Assembly (NCBI GenBank): GCA_964572965.1
Contig: CAZNHL010000051.1
Span: 1 to 32,469 of the forward strand
Source of the DNA: CAZNHL01 sp964572965
Lineage (GTDB): Bacteria > Bacteroidota > Bacteroidia > Cytophagales > UBA9547
Direction of reading: 5' to 3'
Length of the DNA stretch: 32,469 nucleotides
Part shown: piece after piece, positions 7,980 to 17,341 of the stretch
How positions within the stretch are numbered: the first letter of the stretch is position 1
Layout of the letters: each line of letters opens with the position of its first letter
The notes under the pieces: generated by a model
Told to the model about the DNA's origin: nothing
Databases searched by the model: none
What the model saw: only the letters and a program-made list of their open reading frames with translations
Program-made: the position numbers and the translations under genes

Positions 7980-8846
7980 TTATTCTATTGTCAGTTTATA
8001 TTCACAAGAGAATTGTTTTCCCGGTAAAAGCTTAATAACACCTTCTTTGTTTTTGAAGTCCCAATGTTTCCCTTTTGTGTCTGCAATACCGTTCCATGGT
8101 TCAAGGCAGACAAAACTATCAGTGCCTGGTTTGGTCCAGATTCCAAGGAAAGGATAACCTTTAAAGTTCATGTTAACAGCGTGTTTGTGTTTTTTACTTT
8201 TAATACTGACTGTGTCTGATTTTAAGTATTTAAACACTAATGCATCATCATTGAATAATTCTTTTTTCAGAGGAATAATGTTTTCATTACTCAAAAAAGG
8301 AGTTGTATTTTCTGTCAGCAGACCGCTGTCAAGGATAAACTTTCCAATTGTTTCTTTTTCAGATAGTTCAATATAATAGTCTTCATAACTATCGCCTGGC
8401 AATAGCGGACAATTGAAGCCCGGATGCTCACCTACAGAGAAATAAATATCCTGGTTATCAATATTTGTTACTTCTCTGCGAACGGTAAGCGTGTTTGCTT
8501 TCAACTCCAGGATTGTTCTGAATTCAAACCTGAATGGGAATTTAGCTAAAGTAGCTTCATTGGATTGAAGTAGAAATACGGCTTTACTATCACTCTGGCT
8601 TTCGATACTAAACTCCATGTCACGTGCAAAACCATGCTGACTTAGTTCGTAAGTTTTATCTCCCAGGCGGTATTGTCCATCTTCCAAGCGACCGACAATA
8701 GGGAAAAGCACCGGTGCATATCTGTTCCAGATATCTCCTGCCTGCCATAAGTACTCAAGCTGGTTATTATTGGTTTTGATACTTGTTAATTCTGCTCCGG
8801 CTGTTTTAGCCTGAATAGTCAGTAGGTCGTTTTTTAAGGTAATCAT
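7980..8846 (-). CDS. Aldose 1-epimerase family protein (LacX-like)
   Basis: A 288-residue galactose-mutarotase-fold protein that would interconvert alpha and beta anomers of an aldose or sugar phosphate in the cytoplasm. The N-terminal half has LFPIVGRLEDGQYRLGDK and ELSQHGFARD, with one likely active-site His. SVGEHPGFNCPL supplies the second His. Near the C terminus, VCLEPWNGIAD carries the Glu in the position of the catalytic base. This pattern is that of the LacX/YeaD-like branch rather than classical GalM. No signal peptide. The sugar cannot be told from sequence, and no sugar-catabolism genes are nearby. A hairpin at 8894-8919 separates it from the ABC-F gene, so it is probably transcribed separately. 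Confidence 0.85.
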   Translation of the reverse strand: MITLKNDLLTIQAKTAGAELTSIKTNNNQLEYLWQAGDIWNRYAPVLFPIVGRLEDGQYRLGDKTYELSQHGFARDMEFSIESQSDSKAVFLLQSNEATLAKFPFRFEFRTILELKANTLTVRREVTNIDNQDIYFSVGEHPGFNCPLLPGDSYEDYYIELSEKETIGKFILDSGLLTENTTPFLSNENIIPLKKELFNDDALVFKYLKSDTVSIKSKKHKHAVNMNFKGYPFLGIWTKPGTDSFVCLEPWNGIADTKGKHWDFKNKEGVIKLLPGKQFSCEYKLTIE

Positions 8847-8893
8847 ATCTTGATTTGTAAAACTCAGGTTGTAAAAATAAGAATAGGGTAATA

Positions 8894-8919
8894 AAAAAGG
8901 AGCGTTAAAGCTCCTTTTT
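8894..8919 (-). terminator. Terminator of the ABC-F gene
   Basis: The arms aaaaaggagc (8894-8903) and gctccttttt (8910-8919) pair perfectly around a 6-base loop. On the minus strand the stem ends in Ts. It lies about 40 bases past the ABC-F stop. Confidence 0.85.
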
Positions 8920-8957
8920 ATAAGTATTAATGCATTTAAAGACTAAGCCTGCCGAAA

Positions 8958-10574
8958 CTATACTTTGTACATTTTCTCGCGAAGCTCCTTGATAGAAGGG
9001 TCTTCCACATATTCCTCATAAGTCATTACTTTATCAATAATGCCTTTTGGTGTAAGTTCTATAATTCTATTGGCAATTGTCTGGATAAAAGTGTGATCCT
9101 GAGAAGCAAACAACAATGTTCCTTTGAAATCAGACAAGCTATTGTTCAATGCTGTGATAGATTCAAGGTCCAGGTGGTTGGTCGGTTCGTCCATTACTAG
9201 CACGTTAGCTCCGGAAAGCATTACTTTAGAAAGCATACAACGCACTTTTTCTCCACCTGATAATACATCAGATTTCTTTAAAGCTTCTTCACCGGAGAAA
9301 AGCATACGGCCTAAGAAACCTCTGATAAAGCTTTCGTCTTTCTCTTCAGAATATTGACGCAACCAGTCAACAAGGTTCAGGTCGCCACTGAAAAACTTTT
9401 TGTTTTCTTTAGGGAAATACGCACTCGTGATTGTTACACCCCACTTGAAGTCACCAGAATCAGCTTTTGCTTCTTCCATAATGATATCGAAGAAAGCCGA
9501 AACAGCAAGGTTGTTTTTGCTGATGAAAGCAACTTTATCTCCTTTGTTTACAGTGAAAGACAGGTCTTTTAACAGTACCTGATTTTCAAGACTCTTATTT
9601 AGGTTTTCCAAAGCAAGGATCTGGCTTCCTTCTTCTCTGGATGGTTTGAAGTCAATAAAAGGATATCTTCTTGTTGAAGGCTTAATGTCTTCAATAGTCA
9701 GTTTCTCTAATAATTTCTTACGTGAGGTTGCCTGTTTCGATTTAGAAGCATTGGCGCTGAACCGCGCAACAAAGTCCTGTAATTCTTTCTTCTTATCTTC
9801 TGCTTTTCTGTTGGCATCTACTTTCTGCTTCATTGCCAATTGGCTTGATTCATACCAGAAAGTATAGTTACCTGCGTAGATGTTGATTTTGCCAAAATCG
9901 ATATCAGCTACGTGCGTACAAACTTCATCAAGGAAGTGACGATCGTGAGACACTACAATTACTGTATTCTGGAAGTCGCCAAGGAAAGAGATTAACCAAC
10001 GGATGGAGTCGTAGTCCATGTTGTTGGTAGGCTCATCCAGAAGCAGGATATCCGGGTTCCCGAACAATGCCTGTGCAAGCAATACTTTTACTTTTTCACC
10101 GGCGGTCAGATCCTTCATCAACGAATAGTGAAGATGTTCGCTAACACCCAATGCACTAAGCAATTCAGCAGCTTCCGGCTCAGCATTCCAGCCGTTCATA
10201 TCAGCAAATTCTGATTCCAGATCGCCTGCGCGTAAGTTATCAGCATCGGTGATGTCAGCTTTCATATAAATGGCATCTTTCTCCACCATAATGTCATACA
10301 GCCTTTTGTGGCCCATGATCACCGTGTGAAGCACAGTATGCTCATCAAATTCAAATTGGTTCTGCTTTAAGTAAGCAATACGCTCTCCCGGTGAAGTAAC
10401 CACCTGACCTGTAGTCGGGTCAATTTCACCTGTAAGGATTTTAAGGAAAGTAGATTTGCCTGCACCGTTTGCGCCGATCAAGCCATAACAGTTGCCAGGA
10501 GCAAATTTGATATTTACGTCCTCAAACAGGACTCTCTTACCGTAACGTAAGGATATATTGGATGTACTTAACAT
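8958..10574 (-). CDS. ABC-F family ATPase, YbiT-like
   Basis: A 538-residue soluble protein with two nucleotide-binding domains and no membrane segments, as in ABC-F translation factors that bind the ribosomal E site. The first domain has Walker A GANGAGKST, signature LTAGE (rather than LSGGE) and Walker B ILLLDEPTNNMD. The linker carries the YbiT/EttA-type hallmark ARFSANASKSKQATSRKK. The second domain keeps LSGGEKVR, VLVMDEPTNHLD and the switch ASQDH, but its Walker A position reads VAFISKNNLAVSAFF with no GK[ST], so nucleotide binding there is probably altered. Overall the protein aligns with E. coli YbiT in order and length. No drug-resistance function is implied. A TACCTTTG -7 box at 10594-10601 lies 20 bases upstream of the start, and a hairpin terminates the gene. 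Confidence 0.93.
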   Translation of the reverse strand: MLSTSNISLRYGKRVLFEDVNIKFAPGNCYGLIGANGAGKSTFLKILTGEIDPTTGQVVTSPGERIAYLKQNQFEFDEHTVLHTVIMGHKRLYDIMVEKDAIYMKADITDADNLRAGDLESEFADMNGWNAEPEAAELLSALGVSEHLHYSLMKDLTAGEKVKVLLAQALFGNPDILLLDEPTNNMDYDSIRWLISFLGDFQNTVIVVSHDRHFLDEVCTHVADIDFGKINIYAGNYTFWYESSQLAMKQKVDANRKAEDKKKELQDFVARFSANASKSKQATSRKKLLEKLTIEDIKPSTRRYPFIDFKPSREEGSQILALENLNKSLENQVLLKDLSFTVNKGDKVAFISKNNLAVSAFFDIIMEEAKADSGDFKWGVTITSAYFPKENKKFFSGDLNLVDWLRQYSEEKDESFIRGFLGRMLFSGEEALKKSDVLSGGEKVRCMLSKVMLSGANVLVMDEPTNHLDLESITALNNSLSDFKGTLLFASQDHTFIQTIANRIIELTPKGIIDKVMTYEEYVEDPSIKELREKMYKV

Positions 10575-10593
10575 ATTTCAGTGAATTCGGACA

Positions 10594-10601
10594 CAAAGGT
10601 A
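10594..10601 (-). promoter_or_regulatory. -7 promoter box of the ABC-F gene
   Basis: On the minus strand this is TACCTTTG. It lies 20 bases upstream of the ATG at 10574, so the leader would be only about 12-15 bases long. Confidence 0.5.
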
Positions 10602-10726
10602 CGAAGATTCAGGGAATGTACAGAACGAAAATTTTGAGGTTACTATTGGGGCACTACGCTGGCCAGGCCTGGCTCCGGAATATTTATTCGCTTATAAGAG
10701 TTAAAGACGGGGTTGCCCGGAGACTA

Positions 10727-10769
10727 TTCAAAACCGTGATTATTAATTAAGATAACCCCGGTTTTGAAT
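10727..10769. repeat. Inverted repeat after the T9SS cargo gene
   Basis: attcaaaaccg (10727-10737) is the exact reverse complement of cggttttgaat (10759-10769), separated by 21 bases. A competing pairing joins aacccc inside the loop with ggggtt just to the left of the repeat. It lies just past the stop of the T9SS cargo gene but lacks a clear T run, so a terminator role is only possible. Confidence 0.4.
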
Positions 10770-10782
10770 GTCCTATTAGCTA

Positions 10783-13652
10783 TTAGTATTTTTGAATTTT
10801 ATAACTACTCACCTTGCCGTCTTGTTTTAATCTGACATGATATATTCCGGTGTTCCAGTTAGAAAAATCTATCTGCTTTGATTCGGTAAAACTTTCCATG
10901 AGAAGTACTCTTCCTGTCATGTCTGTAATTTCAATAGTTGAGTAAGAATTATCATAAGGTTCAATATTTAAGAAATCAGAAACAGGATTAGGAAATACTT
11001 TTACTTGTTCTGAGTCTTTGTTGTCATTAAAGCCTGTACAGATTTCAATTTTTGCATTTATAGCAATTGTATCTGTGCACCCTTCCGCGTTTTTGGTAAT
11101 ATAGTAGATACCTGATTGATTAATAGCTTCTGGTTTTTGTATTGCTAAAGTTGCAGTTTCATCTGACCAGTAACTGACAATTCCGGTAGTATTATTAAGA
11201 TCACTAAATGCCTTGGTTATGTCTACTGTTAATGGGCTACATTTCTGTAGCTGATCAGACCCGGCTGAAATATATAGTGATGGTTTCTTGTTTGAGTCTA
11301 CTACTAATTTTTTAGGAGGAGTGAAAGCAGTATCAGTTACAGATCGTACCTGACACTGATAAATAGCTGTTGCTTCAGAGTTAAGTCCTTTAATGGTGAA
11401 TATGGAAGAATTCGCGTCGGCAATTGCCACATTGTTTTTCATCCATTGATAAGAAAGTCCTGCCCCTGTTGCATTTACTGAAAAAATGGCATCAAGTCCT
11501 GTACAAAGTGTGTCTTTAGGGGTAGTGTAGGAGTTTAATGCAAATAAGTTTTCGACATATGGTTTTCCTATTTCTCTGCTTACAAGGTTAGTGATAATGG
11601 CAGAGTTATAATCGAAATAAATAGAGGCTTTATTGGTGATTTTTGTGCCATCAGTCAGATTAGGTTTTTGTGCAACCTTAAATGTTACATATCCATGAGA
11701 TCCGGGTTCATTTTGACTTTTATGTACAAGATTGATTCCTCCGAAAATCCAGGCTAGCCTTGGGTTGCTTTTGCCGGTAATTTCAAATTTATAAGGATGA
11801 GAAGAACCGATAGTTTCAATGGTTGAATAGTCTAGATTTGTATCTAGTGTATCTGAAATTACTACTGTATAGGCTGTATCTGATCCTGTGTTTTGGAATC
11901 TGATAGTGTAGGTCAAATCAGTATTTTTTTCAATATATGAATTGAGCCCAAAACCTTCCGGTGATGCTTGTTTATCATTGGGGTCATAACTATCTATTAT
12001 AGGCATACACGAAATAGCTTCTCCTATGCCTGAAGGTACTATAGCATAATTATTCAGAATACCTTTGGAAATAACTTCCGTTCCACATCCTTCTAAGAAA
12101 ATAGCTCTGTAACTCAATTCCGGATGATATTGGTTTTGATCAGCTTCTATTCTAACTGTTTTCCCGTTTGCCAGAATATCAAAAGATAAGATTTCTTCAT
12201 GTTTGAGCTTATATTTTGATACTTTGATTAGTTCATTGTCCATGAAAATTCTATAGTTTAAAGAATCCTGCATGTCACCTGAACCTGCGTTTTTTATAGT
12301 TACGTTATAATTGTCGTCGGTACATATTCCTCTTAGCGTCACATCTGATTGATCCCAGCCGGCTGGAATACAATATGATAAAGGACTAATAAACACCCTT
12401 GAGCAAACAGTTAAATCCCTAATGCTCTCATCTCCACAGATGACAGAGTCTTTAATTGAAATCCATCCGGAAGAAAAAGAAGGGAGTGTTGTAAAATTAT
12501 AGATAAGGGTATCGCCTTTTTGAAAACTCCAGGCAGGTGTCGAAGATACAGGTTTAANNNNNNNNNNTTAACTTGCGGCGGTAAGACTACTTTCACAATG
12601 GCATTAGATACATCATTTCCTCCTTCATTTTTGTAAGTGATAGTAGTGTTGTTTTTGAAACACCGCCTTCTTCTGTCTGAAGTTATGTTAATGGAAAGCT
12701 TTGTACATGTATTTACTTCTAAAGCAAAGTTTTGATTAAGTATTGTTTGATTAGTACCCGTAAACGTTACTGTTTTTGAGGAGTTATTGGGACAAGTAGT
12801 ATGTAAATGTTTTGCAGTATCAACAGCTACTTGATAAGAGGCCGGCTGCCCATTAACTACTAATTCGTAATTTCCGTTTTGGTCAGTATAAGCTGCATAT
12901 TGAGAATTGACAGTGTATATGAGAACATTCGGAATTCCTTTTTCGCCTGCATCTTTGGTGCAATTTTTATTAATGTCGTTATAAACGACTCCGCGAATTG
13001 TGTTAGGCGTCGGGTCTGTGGAACCAAAATAACCTCTTGTGTCTCCCGTTGTTATAGGATAGCCTGGTATGTTTTCATAGGCAACAGAGTATATCTGTCT
13101 GTCTCGGAAAAAAATATATCCGAAGTAAGTAAGCCCATTTTTGACCCATTTAAAGCCAGCATATCCAGTGTTATTAATCAATCCGCTTATATACCACTCA
13201 CTAGGTGGTAATAAACAATTCGGATTTGGATTGGAGCCCGATTCTGGTTCAGAATAGGTTAGGGTTCCACCTCCTATACGGCCAGAGATATTATATTGTG
13301 TACCTCCAGTACTTAGGAATGTATTACCAGGAAATAGTTCACTATAGTCTTTAGAGTAAATTTTTCCATTGAGAAAATTAAGTTCAAAATTAACGAATTT
13401 GTCAAATTGTTGAAAAGTGCCACCATTTTGACATGTATAGCGCTGACGAGGTATGGAAGAAAATTTCCGGTCAAGAAAAATATCATAAATGCCGTCAAAA
13501 TCAAGGTCTATAGCTTGAGAATCAGAAAACATGTGATAGTAATAAGGACCGAGAAAAGTTAGATAGTTAGTAGGATAAGAAACTACAACCCTACCCCAAG
13601 AAAGTGAACTAAGAGACAAAAAGAGAAAAACGGTTAAAAGTATTTTTTTCAT
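10783..13652 (-). CDS. Large secreted T9SS cargo protein with SdrD-B-like, DUF11-like and Ig-like domains (interrupted by assembly gap)
   Basis: I read two frames as one gene. The 5' part (13652 to the Ns at 12567) starts with a signal peptide (MKKILLTVFLFLSLSSLSWG) and carries an SdrD-B/Cna-B-like repeat at about residues 218-295 (IRGVVYNDINKNCTKDAGEK). The 3' part continues in another frame from 12556 through KPVSSTPAWSF and GDTLIYNF to the stop at 10783. It has a DPNDK-type DUF11-like domain (YTIRFQNTGSDTAYTVVISD), an Ig-like domain (YQWMKNNVAIADANS) and a C-terminal type A T9SS sorting domain (VKVFPNPVSDFLNIEP, ITDMTGRVLL, GIYHVRL). Removing the Ns and overlapping the shared TTAA flanks gives an uninterrupted product of about 951 residues. 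It is predicted to cross the outer membrane by T9SS, probably anchored as an adhesin-like surface protein; its ligand is unknown. Read literally, the sequence looks truncated just after the gap, which is an assembly effect. Confidence 0.85.
12558..12567. other. Assembly gap (10 Ns)
   Basis: Ten Ns, almost certainly a placeholder. Both flanks carry TTAA at the edge of the gap. Collapsing them into one copy restores a single reading frame through the T9SS cargo gene, whereas a true 10-base gap would break it. Confidence 0.95.
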
Positions 13653-13763
13653 ATAGCTTATCTGGGAAAAATAGCTGATCTTATTGAAGGTGTTTCCTCC
13701 GGTAACTCACAGCTGGACTAAGCATATATACCGATTGGGTGAAATTGGTAAGTGGGAATCTTA

Positions 13764-13771
13764 CAAAAGTA
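13764..13771 (-). promoter_or_regulatory. Possible -7 box of the T9SS cargo gene
   Basis: Minus-strand TACTTTTG, matching TAnnTTTG, about 110 bases upstream of the start at 13652, in the gap after the O-methyltransferase gene. No good -33 is visible. Confidence 0.35.
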
Positions 13772-13810
13772 AATTTCTGGAGTTTAGATTCTGGTTTTTA
13801 GGTACTAAAA

Positions 13811-14458
13811 TTACAGTTTCCTGACAATCAATAATCCATCTCTGATAGCTAGCAGAATATTCTGTACACGTGAGTCTTCCTGTACCTTTTTGTTGAAATC
13901 AAGCACTGCCTGAGTGTCTTTGTCTATCTTACTATCACTGAAATCCTGAACTACTTTACCGCTCCACAATACGTTATCAGCAATGATATAGCCACCCTTG
14001 TTTACCTTATCAAATACGAGGTCGTAGTACAGCGCATTATTAATTTTATCAGCATCAATGAAAACGATGTCAAACGTTTCGGTAAGTGCAGGGATAATAT
14101 CTGCTGCTTTACCGATGCGATAGTCTATAAGGTCATTATAAGGAGACTGAGCAAAATAACCACGTACACGGTCTTCAAGTTCTTCGTTGATGTCAATAGT
14201 GATCAGTTTTCCATCAGTCTGCATCCCTTCTGCAAAACACAATGCAGAATAACCTGTATAGGTGCCTAGTTCCAGAATGTTTTTCGGCTTTATCATGTGT
14301 GAGAACATGGATAGCAATCGTCCCTGCATATGCCCTGACAACATGCGGGGACGCATAACATTTACGTGAGTATCTCTGTTGATGAATTGTAAAAGGTCAC
14401 TTTCTGACTCTGTATGAGCTTCAGCGTAGTTGTTTATTTCGTCAGGTAGGAAGTCCAT
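13811..14458 (-). CDS. SAM-dependent O-methyltransferase (caffeoyl-CoA OMT-like)
   Basis: A 215-residue class I methyltransferase of the metal-dependent O-methyltransferase family (PF01596). Motif I is ILELGTYTGYSALCFAEGM, which binds SAM. ITIDINEE supplies the acidic residue that contacts the ribose, and FIDADK and ADNVLWSGKV match the metal- and substrate-binding region (Asp and Asp-Asn ligands). There is no signal peptide. The natural acceptor is unknown: family members methylate catechols, and bacterial ones are often promiscuous. It lies 54 bases downstream of the M16 peptidase gene in the same direction and is probably co-transcribed, although no functional link is obvious. Confidence 0.9.
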   Translation of the reverse strand: MDFLPDEINNYAEAHTESESDLLQFINRDTHVNVMRPRMLSGHMQGRLLSMFSHMIKPKNILELGTYTGYSALCFAEGMQTDGKLITIDINEELEDRVRGYFAQSPYNDLIDYRIGKAADIIPALTETFDIVFIDADKINNALYYDLVFDKVNKGGYIIADNVLWSGKVVQDFSDSKIDKDTQAVLDFNKKVQEDSRVQNILLAIRDGLLIVRKL

Positions 14459-14512
14459 TGGAATTAAATATTGGAAGATTCTAAAATTAGAAGATTAGAA
14501 ATCTGAAATCGT

Positions 14513-15745
14513 TTACTCTGGAATGAAGGTGAGCATTGATAATTGATCTTCATCAAACATCTCCTGAGCAACAGCCTGGAGCTGATCAGCAGTAACAGCA
14601 TCTATTTGTGTGAAAATTTCAGAAAGGCTTTCAATTTTTCCTAAGTCAAGAATACTTTTTGCCATCATGAGCATTGTTCCTGCATTACGCTCTTCTGAAA
14701 TAGCCAGTTGACCTTTCATCTGCTCTTTAGCCATGTGAAGGGCTTTGCTTGTCAATGGCTGGCTATGGAGCTTACGCAGCTCTTTCTGTACGATGTCAAT
14801 ACTTTTCTTTAATTGCTTTGGTTCTGTTGCAAAATACACGGCAAACTGCCCTGTATCTACCAAAGAAGCAAAGTTGGAATCAACAGAATAGACAAATCCA
14901 TATTTTTCACGCAAACTCAGATTCAGACGGGAATTCATAGCAGGTCCGCCAAGGATATTATTCACCATAAAGAATGGCAACTTTCTTGGATCGGTAATAG
15001 AGTAGGAGGCACGCCCGATTGCACAATGTGCTTGTGTAATCGGTCTTTTTTTCTCTACCCGTAGTGGTTTATATTGTCCGAAAGGTATCCTGATTCTGTC
15101 TTTATGGATTGCAGGAAGCTGTGCGAAATATTTTTCTGCAAGCTTTCTGAATTTTGCTACGGGCATGCCGGAAACACAAGAAAAGATGATTCGGGATGTG
15201 TCCGTATTGTCTGTCAGAAACTTTAGAAAGGTTTCTCTTTTGAAGTTATTCAGGCTCTTCTCGGTACCAAGAATGTTATTGGCCAGCGCATGTCCGTTGA
15301 ATACTACTTCGTCAAACTCATCCTGAATGGCATCTTCAGGGCTGTCGCTGTACATCGACATTTCTTCTAGAATGACTCCTTTTTCTTTTTCTATTTCCTT
15401 TTCAGGAAAGATAGAATTGAATGAAATGTCGGTCAGTAAGTCCATTGCTTTATCCAGGTATTTTTCCTGAACAGAGGCATGGAAGCATATTTTTTCTTTG
15501 GTAGTATAAGCATTCAGTTCGCCGCCAACAGAGTCAAGGCTACTAAGAATATGAAAAGATTTGCGTTTTTTTGTGCCTTTAAAGGCCATATGTTCCCAAA
15601 AATGGGCAATACCTTCCTGGCCGGGTGTTTCGTCGCGGCTGCCAATGTCAAACATAATGCCGCAATGGGCTATCTGTGCATTTGGAATTTGCTTATAAAC
15701 GGCTCTGATGCCATTTTCGAAGGTAATGAGTTCGTATTCTGTCAA
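14513..15745 (-). CDS. M16 family zinc metallopeptidase
   Basis: A 410-residue single-unit M16B-type protease, the size of processing-peptidase-like bacterial proteins. The inverted zinc motif HFWEH (His48, Glu51, His52) is intact, and the distal Glu ligand lies in VILEEMSM at about 127-128. The C-terminal half has the M16 second domain with GGPAMNSRLNLSLREKYGF, which includes the substrate-positioning region around R and Y. No signal peptide is seen, so a cytoplasmic peptidase is likely, although bacterial M16 proteins are sometimes periplasmic. A -7 box (TAGATTTG, minus) at 15812-15819 overlaps the region just beyond the ffh stop, suggesting its own promoter within a possible ffh-M16-methyltransferase unit. 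The substrate cannot be predicted. Confidence 0.92.
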   Translation of the reverse strand: MTEYELITFENGIRAVYKQIPNAQIAHCGIMFDIGSRDETPGQEGIAHFWEHMAFKGTKKRKSFHILSSLDSVGGELNAYTTKEKICFHASVQEKYLDKAMDLLTDISFNSIFPEKEIEKEKGVILEEMSMYSDSPEDAIQDEFDEVVFNGHALANNILGTEKSLNNFKRETFLKFLTDNTDTSRIIFSCVSGMPVAKFRKLAEKYFAQLPAIHKDRIRIPFGQYKPLRVEKKRPITQAHCAIGRASYSITDPRKLPFFMVNNILGGPAMNSRLNLSLREKYGFVYSVDSNFASLVDTGQFAVYFATEPKQLKKSIDIVQKELRKLHSQPLTSKALHMAKEQMKGQLAISEERNAGTMLMMAKSILDLGKIESLSEIFTQIDAVTADQLQAVAQEMFDEDQLSMLTFIPE

Positions 15746-15811
15746 GTTTTTTGAGTATTAATCTGGTAAAATGTCCGGCTTGAGATTTATATTGTCTCAG
15801 GTCTTTTATCT

Positions 15812-15819
15812 CAAATCTA
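15812..15819 (-). promoter_or_regulatory. -7 box of the M16 peptidase gene
   Basis: Minus-strand TAGATTTG lies about 67 bases upstream of the M16 start and 7 bases beyond the ffh stop. No -33 match is clear, so this is a moderate call. Confidence 0.4.
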
Positions 15820-15825
15820 ATGACT

Positions 15826-17151
15826 CTATTTGCCTAGCATCTTCATGTTAGGTAATCCTTTACCGCCCATTTTGTTCATGGTTTTCATCATTTTACGCAT
15901 GGACTCAAATTGTTTCAGCAAGTTATTTACCTGTTGGATAGAAGTACCGCTACCTTTGGCAATACGCGTTTTGCGCGGACCATTGATCAGATCTGGATTG
16001 TGACGCTCATCCGGTGTCATAGACTGGATAATAGCCTCAATAGGTTTGAAAGCATCGTCATCTACCTGAACATCTTTCATCATATTGCTCATGCCAGGTA
16101 TCATACCAACAAGGTCTTTGATACTACCCATTTTCTTGATTTGCTGTAACTGAGAAAGGAAGTCGTCAAAGTTGAACTGGTTTTTGCGGATCTTCTGGTT
16201 GATGCGGCGTGCTTCATCTTCATCAAATGCTTGCTGTGCACGTTCTACAAGGGAAATAACGTCACCCATACCCAGGATACGCTGAGCCATACGATCAGGG
16301 TAGAAGTAGTCGATCGCATCCATTTTTTCACCTGTAGAAATGAATTTGATTGGCTTCTCTACTACCGAACGAATAGAAAGGGCAGCACCGCCTCGTGTAT
16401 CACCATCTAATTTGGTTAATACAACACCGTCAAAATTGAGTCGATCGTTGAAGGTCTTAGCAGTATTTACAGCATCCTGTCCCGTCATAGAGTCAACAAC
16501 GAAAAGGATTTCTGAAGGCTTCACAGCATTCTTCAGTTTCTCGATCTCGTTCATCATCTCTTCATCAACAGCCAAGCGGCCGGCCGTATCGACAACGATG
16601 GTCTTTTTACCTATTTTTTTACCGTATTCGATTGCATTTTTAGCAATCTGAACAGCATCCTTATTATCAGGTTCAGCGTAAACTTCAACACCAATTTGTT
16701 CTCCAAGAACTTTCAGCTGCTCAATAGCTGCAGGTCTGTAGATATCGCAGGCTACCAGCAATACCTGACGCCCTTGTTTCTTTAATAAGTTACCAAGCTT
16801 TCCTGTAAAAGTTGTTTTACCGGAACCTTGAAGACCAGCCATCAAGATTACATTCGGATCGCCTTTCAGGTTAATATCCTGTTGGGTACCACCCATCAAT
16901 TCCTGAAGCTCCTCAGAAACGATTTTTACAAGCAACTGACCCGGAGAAACAGCAATCAAAACCTCGCGGCCCAATGCTTTTTCTTTAATGGAATCGGTTA
17001 CCTGCTTTGCAACTTTGAAGTTAACATCGGCATCCAGTAAGGCTTTGCGGATTTCCTTAACAGTTTGCGCAACGTTTATATCTGAAATTCTACCCTGACC
17101 TTTCAGGGTTTTGATGGCCTGATCTAGTTTGCTACTTAAATTATCAAACAT
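15826..17151 (-). CDS. ffh: Signal recognition particle protein Ffh (SRP54)
   Basis: This 441-residue GTPase binds signal peptides on translating ribosomes together with 4.5S RNA and delivers them to FtsY at the membrane. The N domain (about 1-90) is helical. The G domain shows P-loop GLQGSGKTTFTGKLG, the SRP-specific DIYRPAAIEQLK, VVDTAGRL and TKLDGDTRGGAALS. The M domain (about 300-441) is methionine-rich with GMGDVISLVERAQ and a Met/Lys-rich tail (MRKMMKTMNKMGGKG). Length and domain order are normal. A -7 box (TATATTTG, minus) at 17182-17189 lies about 30 bases upstream of the start. No strong terminator follows before the M16 gene. Confidence 0.98.
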   Translation of the reverse strand: MFDNLSSKLDQAIKTLKGQGRISDINVAQTVKEIRKALLDADVNFKVAKQVTDSIKEKALGREVLIAVSPGQLLVKIVSEELQELMGGTQQDINLKGDPNVILMAGLQGSGKTTFTGKLGNLLKKQGRQVLLVACDIYRPAAIEQLKVLGEQIGVEVYAEPDNKDAVQIAKNAIEYGKKIGKKTIVVDTAGRLAVDEEMMNEIEKLKNAVKPSEILFVVDSMTGQDAVNTAKTFNDRLNFDGVVLTKLDGDTRGGAALSIRSVVEKPIKFISTGEKMDAIDYFYPDRMAQRILGMGDVISLVERAQQAFDEDEARRINQKIRKNQFNFDDFLSQLQQIKKMGSIKDLVGMIPGMSNMMKDVQVDDDAFKPIEAIIQSMTPDERHNPDLINGPRKTRIAKGSGTSIQQVNNLLKQFESMRKMMKTMNKMGGKGLPNMKMLGK

Positions 17152-17181
17152 GTGCTATGAATATGCTAATTAAAATGACTG

Positions 17182-17189
17182 CAAATATA
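17182..17189 (-). promoter_or_regulatory. -7 box of ffh
   Basis: Minus-strand TATATTTG fits TAnnTTTG and lies about 30 bases before the ffh ATG. CTG in the -33 region is only a partial match. Confidence 0.5.
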
Positions 17190-17293
17190 GGGAATATTTT
17201 GTTTTGCAGGAGGAGAAAAACTGACAGCTCTTACACTTGTATGAATGCAAATTGTAGAGTGAGAGCAGATTGAAAGAAGAGAGGGGGCTGTAC

Positions 17294-17333
17294 TTAATAA
17301 AAAAGGCCGGTTTAAACCGGCCTTTTTTATTAA
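17294..17333 (-). terminator. 40-bp perfect palindrome, terminator of the ABC transporter operon
   Basis: Two 20-base arms with no spacer, centred on ggccggtttaaaccggcc, with A and T runs outside. It lies 8 bases beyond the stop at 17342. It could also stop transcription from the other side. Confidence 0.9.
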
Positions 17334-17341
17334 TAGAATTC

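Noticed and set aside
9354..9867. Several 60-77 codon plus-strand frames opposite the ABC-F gene
   Set aside because: All are antisense to conserved ABC-F motifs and overlap one another, with no ribosome site or family resemblance.
10562..10750. 62-codon plus-strand frame between the ABC-F and T9SS genes
   Set aside because: It overlaps the ABC-F promoter and start, and the protein shows no recognisable pattern.
10783..12396. A separate gene starting with the ATG at 12396
   Set aside because: The frame runs on upstream through 54 more codons of sensible sequence to the Ns, it lacks a signal peptide although it ends in a T9SS sorting domain, and joining across the gap gives a normal cargo protein.
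12411..12557. True C-terminal tail and stop codon for the 5' half of the T9SS cargo gene
   Set aside because: The tail exists only if the gap is exactly 10 bases modulo 3. The other frame on the same strand encodes a continuous domain that matches the downstream half.
15781..15815. Hairpin tgaga...tctca as an ffh terminator
   Set aside because: Only a 5-bp stem with a 9-base loop and no T run; too weak to support.
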